Shown piece by piece: positions 10,002 to 19,588 of a DNA stretch of 64,000 nt; positions within the stretch are counted from its first letter, which is position 1, and each line of letters starts with the position of its first letter. The notes below the pieces were generated by a model. It worked only from the letters and a program-made list of their open reading frames with translations, had not been told where the DNA came from and did no database searches. This DNA is from Rhodoferax sp. (lineage in GTDB: Bacteria; Pseudomonadota; Gammaproteobacteria; Burkholderiales; Burkholderiaceae_C): the NCBI RefSeq assembly GCF_012927445.1, contig NZ_JABBPD010000007.1, forward strand, positions 186,001-250,000, in the 5' to 3' direction. Made by a program: the position numbers and the translations under genes.

Positions 10002-10492
10002 CAGGGCGCCAGTCCCAGCGCCTGGCGCAACTCGGCCTCAGTCTGGGCGTAGCGCACCTGGGTAACCTGGCCGTCTTTGAGCGTCAGCACGGTGGCCGCG
10101 CCAGGACGACGCGGCAGATCAGCCACGGCAGCCGCCTCGCGCGCCAGCCCGATCGGGAACGGCAGCTCGCGCAGTTTTGGCAGCGCAAACATGCGCGTGA
10201 CGATGCTCGGCATGGCGCTGATGTCGGCAATATAAATCGCCTGCAACCGGTCCAGCACCCCGGCGCTTTGTCCCTTGAAAACCTGATTGACAAAATCACT
10301 CGGCGCTTTTTCGGCCGTAAATACCAGCATTTGGGTCGACGCATTGAGTGCAACAGGTTTGCCATGCTGGTCTTCAAGGACCCGCGCTGGCATCGGGTTA
10401 CCAGGGACCAACGGTGCCGCGCCAGCCCACAAGGGGACGCACGCGGCTGCGCACCACAGGGCGCGGCGCAATTGAAAGGCGAATGGTTTCAT
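10001..10492 (-). CDS. Exported hypothetical protein with thioredoxin-like pattern
   Basis: Signal peptide; ARVLEDQHGKPVALNASTQMLVFTAEKAPSDFVN; stop overlaps start of the downstream hydrolase. Confidence 0.6.
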   Translation of the reverse strand: MKPFAFQLRRALWCAAACVPLWAGAAPLVPGNPMPARVLEDQHGKPVALNASTQMLVFTAEKAPSDFVNQVFKGQSAGVLDRLQAIYIADISAMPSIVTRMFALPKLRELPFPIGLAREAAAVADLPRRPGAATVLTLKDGQVTQVRYAQTEAELRQALGLAP

Positions 10493-10511
10493 GTGATCTG
10501 ACTTTCGTGAC

Positions 10512-10934
10512 TCAGGCCGTACAACTGTGGCTGCCATCGGTGTTGACCAGATGATTGGCCATCTGGGAAAAAGTTTCAATCAGACGGGCGCGAAACGCGA
10601 CGTCCGCCACCTGCTCGGTCAGCGCCTGCGTCATGCACAGCATCCACTCGTCGCGCACCACCGAACCGACTGCGTAGGGGGCGTGGCGCATGCGCAATCG
10701 CGGATGCCCCTTTTTTTCGATGTAGAGAGACGGCCCGCCAAACCAGCCCGACAGAAATTCGAACAGACTCTGGGCACTGCCGTTGAGGCTTTCCGGGTGC
10801 ATTTGACGCACGGTGTAGGCCTCGGGCAGCTCATCCATCAACGCATAAAAGCGCTGCACCAGGCGCTGCACGCCGGCCTCGCCGCCCAGCGTGTCATAAA
10901 GGGTTGTGGTTGCTTCAGCAGCAGTTTGTGGCAT
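10512..10934 (-). CDS. Group II truncated hemoglobin-like globin
   Basis: TLYDTLGGEAGVQRLVQRFYALMDELPEAYTVRQMHP...LFEFLSGWFGGPSLYIEKKGHPRLRMRHAPY. Confidence 0.88.
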   Translation of the reverse strand: MPQTAAEATTTLYDTLGGEAGVQRLVQRFYALMDELPEAYTVRQMHPESLNGSAQSLFEFLSGWFGGPSLYIEKKGHPRLRMRHAPYAVGSVVRDEWMLCMTQALTEQVADVAFRARLIETFSQMANHLVNTDGSHSCTA

Positions 10935-10943
10935 AGCCCATCC

Positions 10944-12380
10944 TTATCTAGGAACCAAGAAAACCGATTTTTCCGTCAAGTGACCCGCCGAGTCCAGCGC
11001 GTCAATCTGAAACTGCATCGCATGCGAACCCGGAGCCGCCACATCCGCCGGCGCCTGCACCCGCACCGGCACCACCCGCGCCTCGGTCGAGGCCACCATC
11101 ACCACGTCTTCCGACGTCACCACCAGGCCTGGCAGACCAGACACGGTGATTTTGTAGTGTTGCGGCGCCTCGGTGGCGTTCATCACCTGCAGACGGTACA
11201 CGTTCTCGATCTTGCCACCGGCCACTTCGCGCGCCATGACGCCGCGGTCGCGCACCACATTCACCTTGAACGGTGTACGCAGTGCCAGACTAACCAACAT
11301 GGCCATGACGATGGTAGCCAGAATAGCGGTGTAGACCAAGACCCGCGGCCGCAGCACATGGCGCAAGGTCTGCGCCTGGGTCCAGTGCTGCTGCATGGCG
11401 TTCTCTGTCGTGTACTTGATCAGGCCGCGGGCGTAGCCCATTTTGTCCATCACGGTGTCGCACACATCGACGCAGGCGCCGCAGCCAATGCACTCGTACT
11501 GCAGGCCTTTGCGGATGTCAATGCCGGTGGGGCAGACCTGGACGCACAGACTGCAGTCGACGCAGGCGCCCAGATTCAGCGTGGTGATATCGGCCTTGCG
11601 GGAGCGGGCGCCGCGGGGCTCGCCGCGCTCCTCGTCATAGGTGACGATCAAGGTGTCTTTGTCAAACATGGCGCTTTGAAAGCGCGCGTACGGGCACATG
11701 TGTTTGCACACCTGCTCGCGCATGAAACCGGCGTTGCCGTAGGTGGCAAAGCCGTAGAAGAAGGTCCAGAACACTTCCCACGAGCTCATGCTCATCTGCA
11801 GAAACTCCAGGCCCAGGTCTTTGATCGGGGTGAAGTAGCCGACAAAGGTGAAGCCGGTCCACAGCGCCACCGCCAGCCAGACCAGGTGTTTGGCGGTTTT
11901 GCGCCCCACTTTGTCGAGCGACAGCGGCTTGGCGTCGCGGCGCATGCGGGCCGAGCGGTCGCCTTCAAACTTCTTCTCGATCCAGAGGAAGATTTCGGTG
12001 TAGACCGTTTGCGGGCAGGCATAACCGCACCACAGGCGGCCGGCCACGGCGGTGAAGAGAAACAGCGAGAGCGCGGAGATGACCAGAATGCCGGTCAGGT
12101 AGATGAAGTCCTGCGGGTACAGCACCAGGCCAAAGATGTAGAAGCGCCGGCTCCCCAGATCAAACAATATGGCTTGCCGTTGGCCCCATTCGAGCCATGG
12201 CAAGCCATAAAACACGAGCTGGGTCAGGAACACCATGCCCCAGCGCCAACTGGAGAACAGGCCCGAGACGCTGCGGGGGTAAATCTTCTCGTGCGAGGCG
12301 TACAGTGAAATCAACACTTCTTCCGCCTCTTGCGGCACGATGGGGATGACTTTTCTGACCTCGTGGGTTTCGTTATTCAC
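10944..12380 (-). CDS. ccoG: Cytochrome c oxidase accessory protein CcoG (copy 1)
   Basis: Two ferredoxin motifs CVDCSLCVQVCP and CIGCGACVDVCDTVMDKMGY; multiple TM segments; GRLWCGYACPQTVYTEIF. Confidence 0.93.
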   Translation of the reverse strand: MNNETHEVRKVIPIVPQEAEEVLISLYASHEKIYPRSVSGLFSSWRWGMVFLTQLVFYGLPWLEWGQRQAILFDLGSRRFYIFGLVLYPQDFIYLTGILVISALSLFLFTAVAGRLWCGYACPQTVYTEIFLWIEKKFEGDRSARMRRDAKPLSLDKVGRKTAKHLVWLAVALWTGFTFVGYFTPIKDLGLEFLQMSMSSWEVFWTFFYGFATYGNAGFMREQVCKHMCPYARFQSAMFDKDTLIVTYDEERGEPRGARSRKADITTLNLGACVDCSLCVQVCPTGIDIRKGLQYECIGCGACVDVCDTVMDKMGYARGLIKYTTENAMQQHWTQAQTLRHVLRPRVLVYTAILATIVMAMLVSLALRTPFKVNVVRDRGVMAREVAGGKIENVYRLQVMNATEAPQHYKITVSGLPGLVVTSEDVVMVASTEARVVPVRVQAPADVAAPGSHAMQFQIDALDSAGHLTEKSVFLVPR

Positions 12381-13076
12381 GTGGTTTCCTTCAATTGATC
12401 GGTTTCACTGGCGTGGGGCTGCTGCAGGTGGCCCAGCACGGGCGGGTCGGGCAGCGCCGCTATTTGCGCTAAAAATTCATCGCGGGTCAGCCCGGCAAAC
12501 AAGGGATGCCAGCGCCGCTGCTCCAGCACCGTGCTGACGGCGCGGGCGCGCTGCTCATGGCCGGCGAACAGCAGAGTCTCGTCGGGCAGGTTGAAGACGC
12601 GTTGCGTCACGCTGTCCCACAAGGCCTCGGGCGCGGCCGGACTGGGCTGGTGCGGCCGGACGGGGCTGGTGCGGGCAGGCCTGCACGGCCAGCAGGCCAC
12701 CGCAAAACAGCCGGTCGCGCCAGGCAAAGCTCAGGCAGGTGGCAGTGTGGCCGGGCGTGGCCAGCACGCGCACCAGCTCATGGCCGAACGGCAGCACGTC
12801 GCCATCGGCGGCGCTGCGTGCCAAGCCTTCGGCATGGCCTTGCAGCAGCGGGGCCTCCAGCCGGGCCAGCAGCGCTTGTTCCTGCGGTTGCAAATGGTCG
12901 TGCTGGTGGGTGCGCAGCACCCAGCGCAAGCGCAACTCGCGTTCGGCCAGCAGCGCTGTCAGGACGAGCAGATCGGCCCCGCGCAGGTCAATCAACACGG
13001 CCTCACGCGTGTCGAGGTCGGCCAGCAAATAGGTGAGCTCACCACTGGCTTCGTCGTGAAGGATGCGGAAATACAT
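12377..13076 (-). pseudogene. MBL-fold hydrolase interrupted by a frameshift (19-bp tandem duplication)
   Basis: N-terminal frame 12555-13076 (RTHQHDHLQPQ, LATPGHTATCLSF) and C-terminal frame 12377-12727 (EALWDSVTQRVFNLPDETLLFAGHEQ) are the two halves of one protein in different frames. Confidence 0.75.
12637..12674. repeat. 19-bp imperfect tandem duplication (2 copies, 1 mismatch) in the MBL gene
   Basis: ccggactgggctggtgcgg (12637-12655) followed directly by ccggacggggctggtgcgg (12656-12674). Confidence 0.9.
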
Positions 13077-13077
13077 A

Positions 13078-13395
13078 TCAAACTCCCCAGCGCAGCCAGG
13101 CCGCCACGATCAGCCCCAACGAACAAGACCAGCCCGAGAACAGCCGGCGCCAAAGCCAGTGGCGTGGCACGAAGCCGACCCCGTGCACGAATCCAGCGCT
13201 CATGGCACAGAACAGGGCCATCGCCAAGCCATGGTCGACCGTCCCATTGGCGCGCGCAAATACCAACGGATAAATGCTTCCCCCCAGCATGATGACCAGC
13301 GCCGCGATCAGGCTGGGCAGATGAATGGCCGCCCGGTCTGGCACGGTTGGCGCAACCCCTTCATGCACAGCCGATGACATCACCGGCGTCACCAT
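13078..13395 (-). CDS. Small membrane protein, YbgE-like cyd-operon protein
   Basis: 105 aa, several hydrophobic segments; position after cydX; start overlaps the cydX stop (ATGGTGA). Confidence 0.5.
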   Translation of the reverse strand: MVTPVMSSAVHEGVAPTVPDRAAIHLPSLIAALVIMLGGSIYPLVFARANGTVDHGLAMALFCAMSAGFVHGVGFVPRHWLWRRLFSGWSCSLGLIVAAWLRWGV

Positions 13396-13511
13396 GGATC
13401 GTCCCCTTTACGCGCCTGTGCGCGGGCCGCCTCATTCTCGCCCCACATGGCGTTAAGAATGGCCAGCAAGACGGCAAAGCCGACTCCCAGTATCCAGGCG
13501 AAATACCACAT
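13389..13511 (-). CDS. cydX: Cytochrome bd oxidase small subunit CydX/CbdX (40 aa; absent from the supplied ORF track)
   Basis: Reverse translation: MWYFAWILGVGFAVLLAILNAMWGENEAARAQARKGDDPW*; MWYFAWILG is the CydX N-terminal signature. Confidence 0.95.
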   Translation of the reverse strand: MWYFAWILGVGFAVLLAILNAMWGENEAARAQARKGDDPW

Positions 13512-13534
13512 TTTCTTCTCCTTTATGTTAATGT

Positions 13535-14164
13535 TCAGGCGGCGCTTGCGTCGTCTTCACCGATCAGCAGTCGGCTATCAGAGAGGTATTTGTGCGGCGG
13601 CACTTCCAGGTTGCTTGGTGCCGGTTTGTTTTTGAAGACGCGGCCCGCCAGGTCAAACGTGGAGCCGTGGCAGGGGCAGAAGAAGCCGCCCTGCCAGTCG
13701 CCACCCATGCTCGGGTTGCTGGAGCCGGCCGGCACTTTGCTGGGCGAGCAGCCGAGGTGGGTGCAGATGCCCACCGCGACAAATACTTCGGGCTTGATGG
13801 AACGGTGTTCGTTGCGCGCGTAGTCAGGCTGCTGATTGACTTTTGACGCCGGGTCGACCAACTGGCTGTCCAATGCGGACAACGCAGCCAGCATCTCCGG
13901 CGTGCGGCGCATCAGCCACACCGGCTTGCCACGCCATTCCACCATCTTGAGTTCGCCGGGCAGGATGTCTGCAATGTCGGCCTCCACGCTCGCGCCCATG
14001 GCACGGGCGCGTTCGCTGGGCGCAAAGCTGGTAACAAACGGGACCGCTGTCGCTACCGCGGCCACGCCTGCGGTGGCGGCGGTGATCAGGACCCACTTGC
14101 GACGCTCGGCATCGTGTTCATGGGTAGGGTCGGCAAGGGAGGTAAAGGCAGGGCAAGTCGTCAT
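13535..14164 (-). CDS. Rieske [2Fe-2S] protein, PetA-like (ubiquinol-cytochrome c reductase iron-sulfur subunit family)
   Basis: CTHLGCSP...FFCPCHGSTFD Rieske box pair; N-terminal TM after RRKWVLITAATAG. Confidence 0.92.
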   Translation of the reverse strand: MTTCPAFTSLADPTHEHDAERRKWVLITAATAGVAAVATAVPFVTSFAPSERARAMGASVEADIADILPGELKMVEWRGKPVWLMRRTPEMLAALSALDSQLVDPASKVNQQPDYARNEHRSIKPEVFVAVGICTHLGCSPSKVPAGSSNPSMGGDWQGGFFCPCHGSTFDLAGRVFKNKPAPSNLEVPPHKYLSDSRLLIGEDDASAA

Positions 14165-14198
14165 GACATTCTCTTGGTTGGCAAGCTAAAAGGGAGGG

Positions 14199-15335
14199 TC
14201 AGTACGCGGCATGCTCGTGTTCCTTGATGAAAGCGGCGGTTACTTTGCCGCGCATGACGCGGTAGGCCCAGGACGTGTAGAGCACGATCAGCGGCATGAA
14301 AATCAGCGTCGCCCAAAACATGATGCCCAGGCTCAGGTGGCTGGAGACACTGTCCCACACCGTCAGGCTGGCGGCCGGCATGGAGCTCGACGGCATGATG
14401 AAGGGGAACATGGAAGCGCCCGCCGTGCCTATCACGCCCACCAGGGCCAGCGACGAAGCCACAAAAGCGCTCAGCGTGTGACGCGCCAGCAGCAAGCCAG
14501 CCGCCAGCAGGGCACCTGCCACACCCAGGGCGGGCAGCAGCCAGATCAAGGGCTGGCGGCCATAGTTGGCCATCCAGGCGCCGGCCTCGCGCACCACCGT
14601 CTTGCTCAGCGGGTCTGGCAGCGCGGCGGGATCGATGACCGAGGAAATGCGGTAGCCGTCAATGCTTTGCAGCCACACGCCCGCCGCCACAAAAGCCAGC
14701 ACCATGATGATCGCCGCCCCGATGGCACCCTTGATCGCCCGCGCCTGAATCACGCCTTCGGTACGGTGCGCCAGATAGGTGCCGCCGTGCATCGTGATCA
14801 TGGCGCTGCTCACCACGCCGGCCAGCAGGGCAAACGGGTTGAGCAACTGCCAGAAACTGCCGGTGTAGGTGGAGACCAGGTAGTTGTCGAACTGAAACGG
14901 CACACCCTGCAGCAGGTTGCCAAAGGCCACGCCAAAGATCAACGGCGGCACCGCGCCGCCGATGAACAGGCCCCAGTCCCAGGTGCTGCGCCAAGTGGCG
15001 TTGTGAATTTTGCTGCGATAGTCAAACCCAACCGGGCGGAAGAACAGCGCCCACAGCACCACCAGCATGGCCCAGTAAAAACCGCTGAACGCCGTGGCAT
15101 AGACGAGCGGCCAGGCCGCAAAGATGGCACCACCACCGGTGATGAACCAGACCTGGTTGCCTTCCCAGTGCGGCCCCACGGTGTTGATCACCACGCGGCG
15201 CTCCAGGTCGCTCTTGCCGACAAAGGGCAGCAGCGTGCCCACGCCCATGTCGTGGCCGTCCATGATGGCAAAGCCCACCAGCAGCACGCCCACCAGCAGC
15301 CACCAGATGATCTTGAGAGTTGAGTAGTCAAGCAT
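14199..15335 (-). CDS. cydB: Cytochrome bd ubiquinol oxidase subunit II
   Basis: MLDYSTLKIIWWLLVGVLLVGFAIMDGHDMGVGTLLPFVG; GPHWEGNQVWFITGGGAIFAAWP. Confidence 0.97.
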   Translation of the reverse strand: MLDYSTLKIIWWLLVGVLLVGFAIMDGHDMGVGTLLPFVGKSDLERRVVINTVGPHWEGNQVWFITGGGAIFAAWPLVYATAFSGFYWAMLVVLWALFFRPVGFDYRSKIHNATWRSTWDWGLFIGGAVPPLIFGVAFGNLLQGVPFQFDNYLVSTYTGSFWQLLNPFALLAGVVSSAMITMHGGTYLAHRTEGVIQARAIKGAIGAAIIMVLAFVAAGVWLQSIDGYRISSVIDPAALPDPLSKTVVREAGAWMANYGRQPLIWLLPALGVAGALLAAGLLLARHTLSAFVASSLALVGVIGTAGASMFPFIMPSSSMPAASLTVWDSVSSHLSLGIMFWATLIFMPLIVLYTSWAYRVMRGKVTAAFIKEHEHAAY

Positions 15336-15357
15336 GTGTTTTTCCTCTTGTGTTCAA

Positions 15358-16914
15358 TCAGGCGTGGGCGGGTTCCAGGTCATAGCGGCCGGTACCCAAA
15401 CTGCCGGGCCCCATGCGCGCAAACTTGACCATCAGAAACATCTCCACCACCAACAGCACGGTGTAGAAACCAATATAGCCGGCAAGCGAGCCATACAGGC
15501 TGTTGACGCTCAGCGTGGACACGCTCATATGGGTCGGCAGCACGCCGTAAATCGTCCAGGGCTGGCGTCCGTACTCGGCCACAAACCAGCCCAGCTCACA
15601 CGCAATCCAGGGCGCGGGCAGCATCCATAACGCCCACTTGAGCAGCCATGATTTTTGCATGTTGACGGATTTGAGCGTGTTCCAGAAGGCCAGCCCAAAC
15701 AGCAGCAGCATCGCAAAACCCAGACCGACCATGATGCGGAAAGCCCAGAACATCGGCGTCACGCGCGGCACGGTGTCGTTCACCGCGCGCTCAATGATCG
15801 CGGGCGTGGCCTGGTTCACATCAGCCACATATTTTTTGAGCAGCAGACCAAAACCAAGGTCGGCCTTGTGACCCTCGAACACCTTTTTCGCCACCGAATC
15901 ATCGCGATGGGCACGCAGGGCTTCGAGTGCGTTCACGGCCACAATACCACGCAGAATACGTTCACGGTTCTTGGTCTTGATCTCGTGGATGCCGGGAATT
16001 TCTTTGCTGATGGAGCGCGTGCCGATCAGGCCCATGAGCCACGGAATCTCGATTTCCCAGTCGTTCTTTTGTTCGGCTTCGTTGATGTCGGCCACCAGCG
16101 TCAGGCCAGCCGGTGCCGGTTTGGTCTCCCACATGGCTTCCATGGCCGCCAGCTTGGTCTGCTGGGCCTCGCCCACGGTGTAGCCAGATTCGTCCCCCAG
16201 CACAATCACGCTCAGCACCGACGCCAGGCCAAAGGCGGCGGCGACGCGAAAGCTGCGTTTTGCAAATTCAACATCGCGCCTTTTGAGCAAATACCAGCTG
16301 GAGATGGATAGCACAAACATGGCGCCCGTCACGTAGCCGGCCGACACCGTGTGCACGAACTTGGCCTGTGCGTCGGGGTTGAACACCACAGCCCAGAAGT
16401 CGACCATTTCCATGCGCATGGTCAGGTAACTGAACTCGGAGCCCACGGGGTTTTGCATCCAGCCATTGGCAATCAAGATCCACAGTGCGCTGAGGTTGGT
16501 GCCGATCGACATGAGGACCGTTACCATCAAGTGCTGCGTTCGGCTCAAGCGATCCCAGCCGAAGAAAAACAGCCCGATCATGGTCGATTCGAGAAAGAAG
16601 GCCATCAGCCCTTCAATCGCCAACGGCGCGCCAAAAATGTCGCCTACATAGTGCGAGTAATAGGCCCAGTTGGTACCAAACTGGAACTCCAGCGTGATGC
16701 CGGTGGTCACGCCCAAGGCAAAGTTAATGCCGAACAGCTTGCCCCAGAAGCGCGTCATGTCCTTCCAGACCACGTTGCCCGTCATGACATAAACGCTCTC
16801 CATGATGACCAGCAGCCACACCATGCCAATGGTCAGTGGCACAAACAGAAAGTGGTACAGGGCCGTGGCGGCAAACTGCAGCCGTGACAGGTTGACCAGT
16901 TCTTCAGAAATCAT
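15358..16914 (-). CDS. cydA: Cytochrome bd ubiquinol oxidase subunit I
   Basis: [35 protein letters not shown]...[19 protein letters not shown]. coli CydA-like. Confidence 0.97.
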   Translation of the reverse strand: MISEELVNLSRLQFAATALYHFLFVPLTIGMVWLLVIMESVYVMTGNVVWKDMTRFWGKLFGINFALGVTTGITLEFQFGTNWAYYSHYVGDIFGAPLAIEGLMAFFLESTMIGLFFFGWDRLSRTQHLMVTVLMSIGTNLSALWILIANGWMQNPVGSEFSYLTMRMEMVDFWAVVFNPDAQAKFVHTVSAGYVTGAMFVLSISSWYLLKRRDVEFAKRSFRVAAAFGLASVLSVIVLGDESGYTVGEAQQTKLAAMEAMWETKPAPAGLTLVADINEAEQKNDWEIEIPWLMGLIGTRSISKEIPGIHEIKTKNRERILRGIVAVNALEALRAHRDDSVAKKVFEGHKADLGFGLLLKKYVADVNQATPAIIERAVNDTVPRVTPMFWAFRIMVGLGFAMLLLFGLAFWNTLKSVNMQKSWLLKWALWMLPAPWIACELGWFVAEYGRQPWTIYGVLPTHMSVSTLSVNSLYGSLAGYIGFYTVLLVVEMFLMVKFARMGPGSLGTGRYDLEPAHA

Positions 16915-17102
16915 TGCGGTAGTCCTTTGGCCGGGATGGGGGCGCTCTGCAAAAACTGCGCGGCCACGCTGTTTGTGTCCACCGTCACACGTTGTTCCCG
17001 CACAAAACCCCACCACAGCGCCACCAGCACGGCGAGCTTGATCACCAGCACCACAGCCAGTTTTCTAACGAGGGTTTTGTCCAGAGGTTTCATGACAGTC
17101 AT
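16911..17102 (-). CDS. cydP: Putative cytochrome oxidase small subunit CydP
   Basis: 63 aa single-TM protein ([33 protein letters not shown]) directly upstream of cydA with ATGA overlap. Confidence 0.75.
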   Translation of the reverse strand: MTVMKPLDKTLVRKLAVVLVIKLAVLVALWWGFVREQRVTVDTNSVAAQFLQSAPIPAKGLPQ

Positions 17103-17222
17103 TACGCTTATCCCTACTGTATATCAAGAACCGCGCCACAACGGCGCCCGTTTGAATCCCGTTTTAATTCAAGGACTTACGTTTTCAAGCGGCCTCTGTC
17201 GCCTGTTTTTCAGGGGAATTAC

Positions 17223-17267
17223 TGCCACAATTGGCAAAAGCTGCCATTTTTGGCATAAGCTGACATT
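17223..17267. promoter_or_regulatory. Array of alternating TGCCA/TGGCA half-sites in the cydP-regulator intergenic region
   Basis: TGCCA 17223, TGGCA 17232, TGCCA 17242, TGGCA 17251, TGACA 17261; includes the direct repeat TTGGCAaAAGCTGcCATT/TTGGCAtAAGCTGaCATT. Confidence 0.55.
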
Positions 17268-17286
17268 CCTCACACAAGGAGCCCCT

Positions 17287-18636
17287 GTGAAGCCATTGCC
17301 CGAACTCATGTCGTATTTGGAAGGATTGAGCGAGCCGCACATCCTGTTTGACACGCAGTACCGCATCCTGGCCGCCAACGCCGCTTACCGGCGTCAGTTC
17401 AGCCCCGAGCGCAGCGTGGTCGGGCGCACCTGCTACGAGGTCTCGCATCGTTTTAACGTGCCGTGCGACCAGGCGGGCGAATCGTGCCCCTTGCTCAAGG
17501 CGCGCGAATCCGGCCAGCGCGAGCGGGTGCTGCATCTGCACCACACGCCCAAGGGCGAGGCCTACGTCAATATTGAACTGGCGCCGCTGCTGGATGCGAC
17601 TGGCCAGCAGGCCTTCTACATTGAAAAAATGGAGGCGCTGCGTGTGGCGCAGGGCCAGTCGGCCGCACAAGGCCTGATTGGCCGGGCGCCCGCCTTCCAG
17701 CACATGCTGGCGCTGGTGGCCCGTGTCGCGCCGTCGCAGGCGACGGTCTTGTTGCTGGGGGAATCGGGCACCGGCAAAGAGTTGGTGGCCCGTGCCGTGC
17801 ACGAGACCAGTCCACGCGCCCACCGCGCCCTGGTGGCGGTGGACTGCGCCAGTCTGCCGGAAAACCTGTTTGAGTCCGAGCTGTTTGGCCACGAACGCGG
17901 CGCCTTCACCGGCGCCAACACCGCCCGCGGTGGGCTGGTGGAGGCGGCCAGCGGCGGCACGCTGTTTCTGGACGAAGTGGGCGATATTCCGCTGGTGATG
18001 CAGGTGAAGCTGCTGCGCCTGCTGGAGACCGGCACCTACCGCCGCGTCGGCAGCACCGAGCAGCGCCATGCCGATATTCGCGTGGTGTCAGCGACCCACC
18101 GCGACCTCGACCGGATGGTGGCGGCGGGAACCTTTCGGGAAGACTTGTACTACCGGCTGAGCACCTTTCCGATCCACCTGCCGTCCTTGCGCGAGCGCCG
18201 TGACGATATTGGGCTGCTGGCGGCGGCCCTGCTGGAGCGGGTGGCGCCGCAACGCAAGCTGCAGATCAGCGAACCGGCGCTGCGCCTGCTGCAAGAGCAG
18301 GACTACCCCGGCAATGTGCGTGAACTGCGCAACCTGCTGGAACGCACGGCGCTGCTGTGTGACGGCGACACGCTGGAAGCCGGCCATGTGCAGCAGGCGC
18401 TGCGGTCCGGCCGGCGCCCGGCCGCTGCGCCGCCACGCAATCTGCCAGCGCCCGATCGCGCCACCGCCGCCAGCGATACCGCGGACATCCCTCCGGTGCC
18501 CGGCGCCCTCAAGACGCTGGAGCGCGCAGCGCTGCAGCAATTGGTCAGCGGCCACCAGGGCAGCCGGGCCGCGCTGGCCGCCCAACTGGGCATCAGCGAG
18601 CGCTCGCTGTACCGCAAGCTGAAGGCACTGCAATGA
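17287..18636 (+). CDS. PAS domain-containing sigma-54-dependent transcriptional regulator
   Basis: [18 protein letters not shown] Walker [12 protein letters not shown] sigma-54 contact loop, C-terminal Fis-type HTH ([20 protein letters not shown]). GTG start. Confidence 0.93.
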   Translation: MKPLPELMSYLEGLSEPHILFDTQYRILAANAAYRRQFSPERSVVGRTCYEVSHRFNVPCDQAGESCPLLKARESGQRERVLHLHHTPKGEAYVNIELAPLLDATGQQAFYIEKMEALRVAQGQSAAQGLIGRAPAFQHMLALVARVAPSQATVLLLGESGTGKELVARAVHETSPRAHRALVAVDCASLPENLFESELFGHERGAFTGANTARGGLVEAASGGTLFLDEVGDIPLVMQVKLLRLLETGTYRRVGSTEQRHADIRVVSATHRDLDRMVAAGTFREDLYYRLSTFPIHLPSLRERRDDIGLLAAALLERVAPQRKLQISEPALRLLQEQDYPGNVRELRNLLERTALLCDGDTLEAGHVQQALRSGRRPAAAPPRNLPAPDRATAASDTADIPPVPGALKTLERAALQQLVSGHQGSRAALAAQLGISERSLYRKLKALQ

Positions 18637-18642
18637 GTGCAA

Positions 18643-18705
18643 TTCACTATAAATTTTATAGCTGCTTACGCAATAAAGATAAGGGATAGCGCCCTATTTC
18701 TTATA
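18643..18705 (-). repeat. Dispersed repeat copy (reverse orientation)
   Basis: Reverse complement ggcgctatcccttatctttattgcgtaagcagctataaaatttatag aligns with the family. Confidence 0.65.
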
Positions 18706-18722
18706 AAAACAGCCAAGCCAGC

Positions 18723-19544
18723 CTAGTCCACCGCGCGCCGCTCGGAGCGGCTCAGCGTCCACGTCAATCCGATGCCGGCGCTGGTGCCCTGCGATTGCAG
18801 GAAGAGCGGACTGGCGCGGTTGGCGCCACCGTCATAACGCTCGTAGCGGACAAACGCAAACACGCGCACATCCGGCGTCAGGTCTTAGGAGGTGGCCAAG
18901 CCCAAGCGGGTCGCAATCAGGCCGGCCTGCGCCTCGTAAGCCGGGCGGGTGGTGTTGGCAAATTCCGGCGCCACGCCGTAAAAATAGCTGTTCAGCCGGC
19001 GGTCACCAAAGACCAGGCTGCCACTGGCAGAACCGCGCCAGCCGGCGTGGACATCACGGCTTTCATAGACCAGCTCAGGCTCGAACGACGCGCCTTGGGG
19101 ATGCACGCCACGCTTGAGTTCCAGCACGGCGCGCACCGGCAACTCCAGCCGCAGCTGGCTGCCAGGGGTTGGCCGGGCCAGGATCAGCTTCAGGCGCGGA
19201 CCAAATTCGACCAGGGTGCCCAGGTCCGGCATGCCGCGGCGCGCGGCAATGTCTTCGGAGTTGGCCGGCAAGGAGGCGGCAAACCCGATATCGAACTCAT
19301 AGTCATCCGACCGCAATACGCGGGCGCTGATGCTGCTGCGGTCAATGCGCAGCACCTCGCCGCGGTACATGGCATAGGGCAGGATCAGGGCGCGGGACGA
19401 ACGCTCGGTTGACGCCGGGTAAGCGGGCATGGACACGACACCGCCGGCCACGCCGACCTCCCACAACGGCAGGCCGCCGTCCTGCGCCTGGGCGCTCAGT
19501 GCGGCGGCCCAAAAAACAGCACCAATCAGGGCAGACAATTTCAT
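18723..19544 (-). pseudogene. MipA/OmpV family outer-membrane protein with an in-frame TAA stop
   Basis: Starts MKLSALIGAVFWAAALSAQAQDGGLPLWEVGVAGGVV; TAA at 18885-18887, then the same frame continues DLTPDVRVFAFVRYERYDGGANRASPLFLQSQGTSAGIGLTWTLSRSERRAVD*. Confidence 0.8.
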
Positions 19545-19588
19545 GGCGATTCCTGATCCGCCCCTTGGCAGCGTGCGGACTTCACTGC

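Noticed and set aside
10527-12308. 593-aa plus-strand ORF opposite globin and ccoG
   Set aside because: Spans two genuine opposite-strand genes; His/Gln/Arg-rich shadow translation.
14211-15323. 370-aa plus-strand ORF opposite cydB
   Set aside because: Antisense to an unmistakable cydB.
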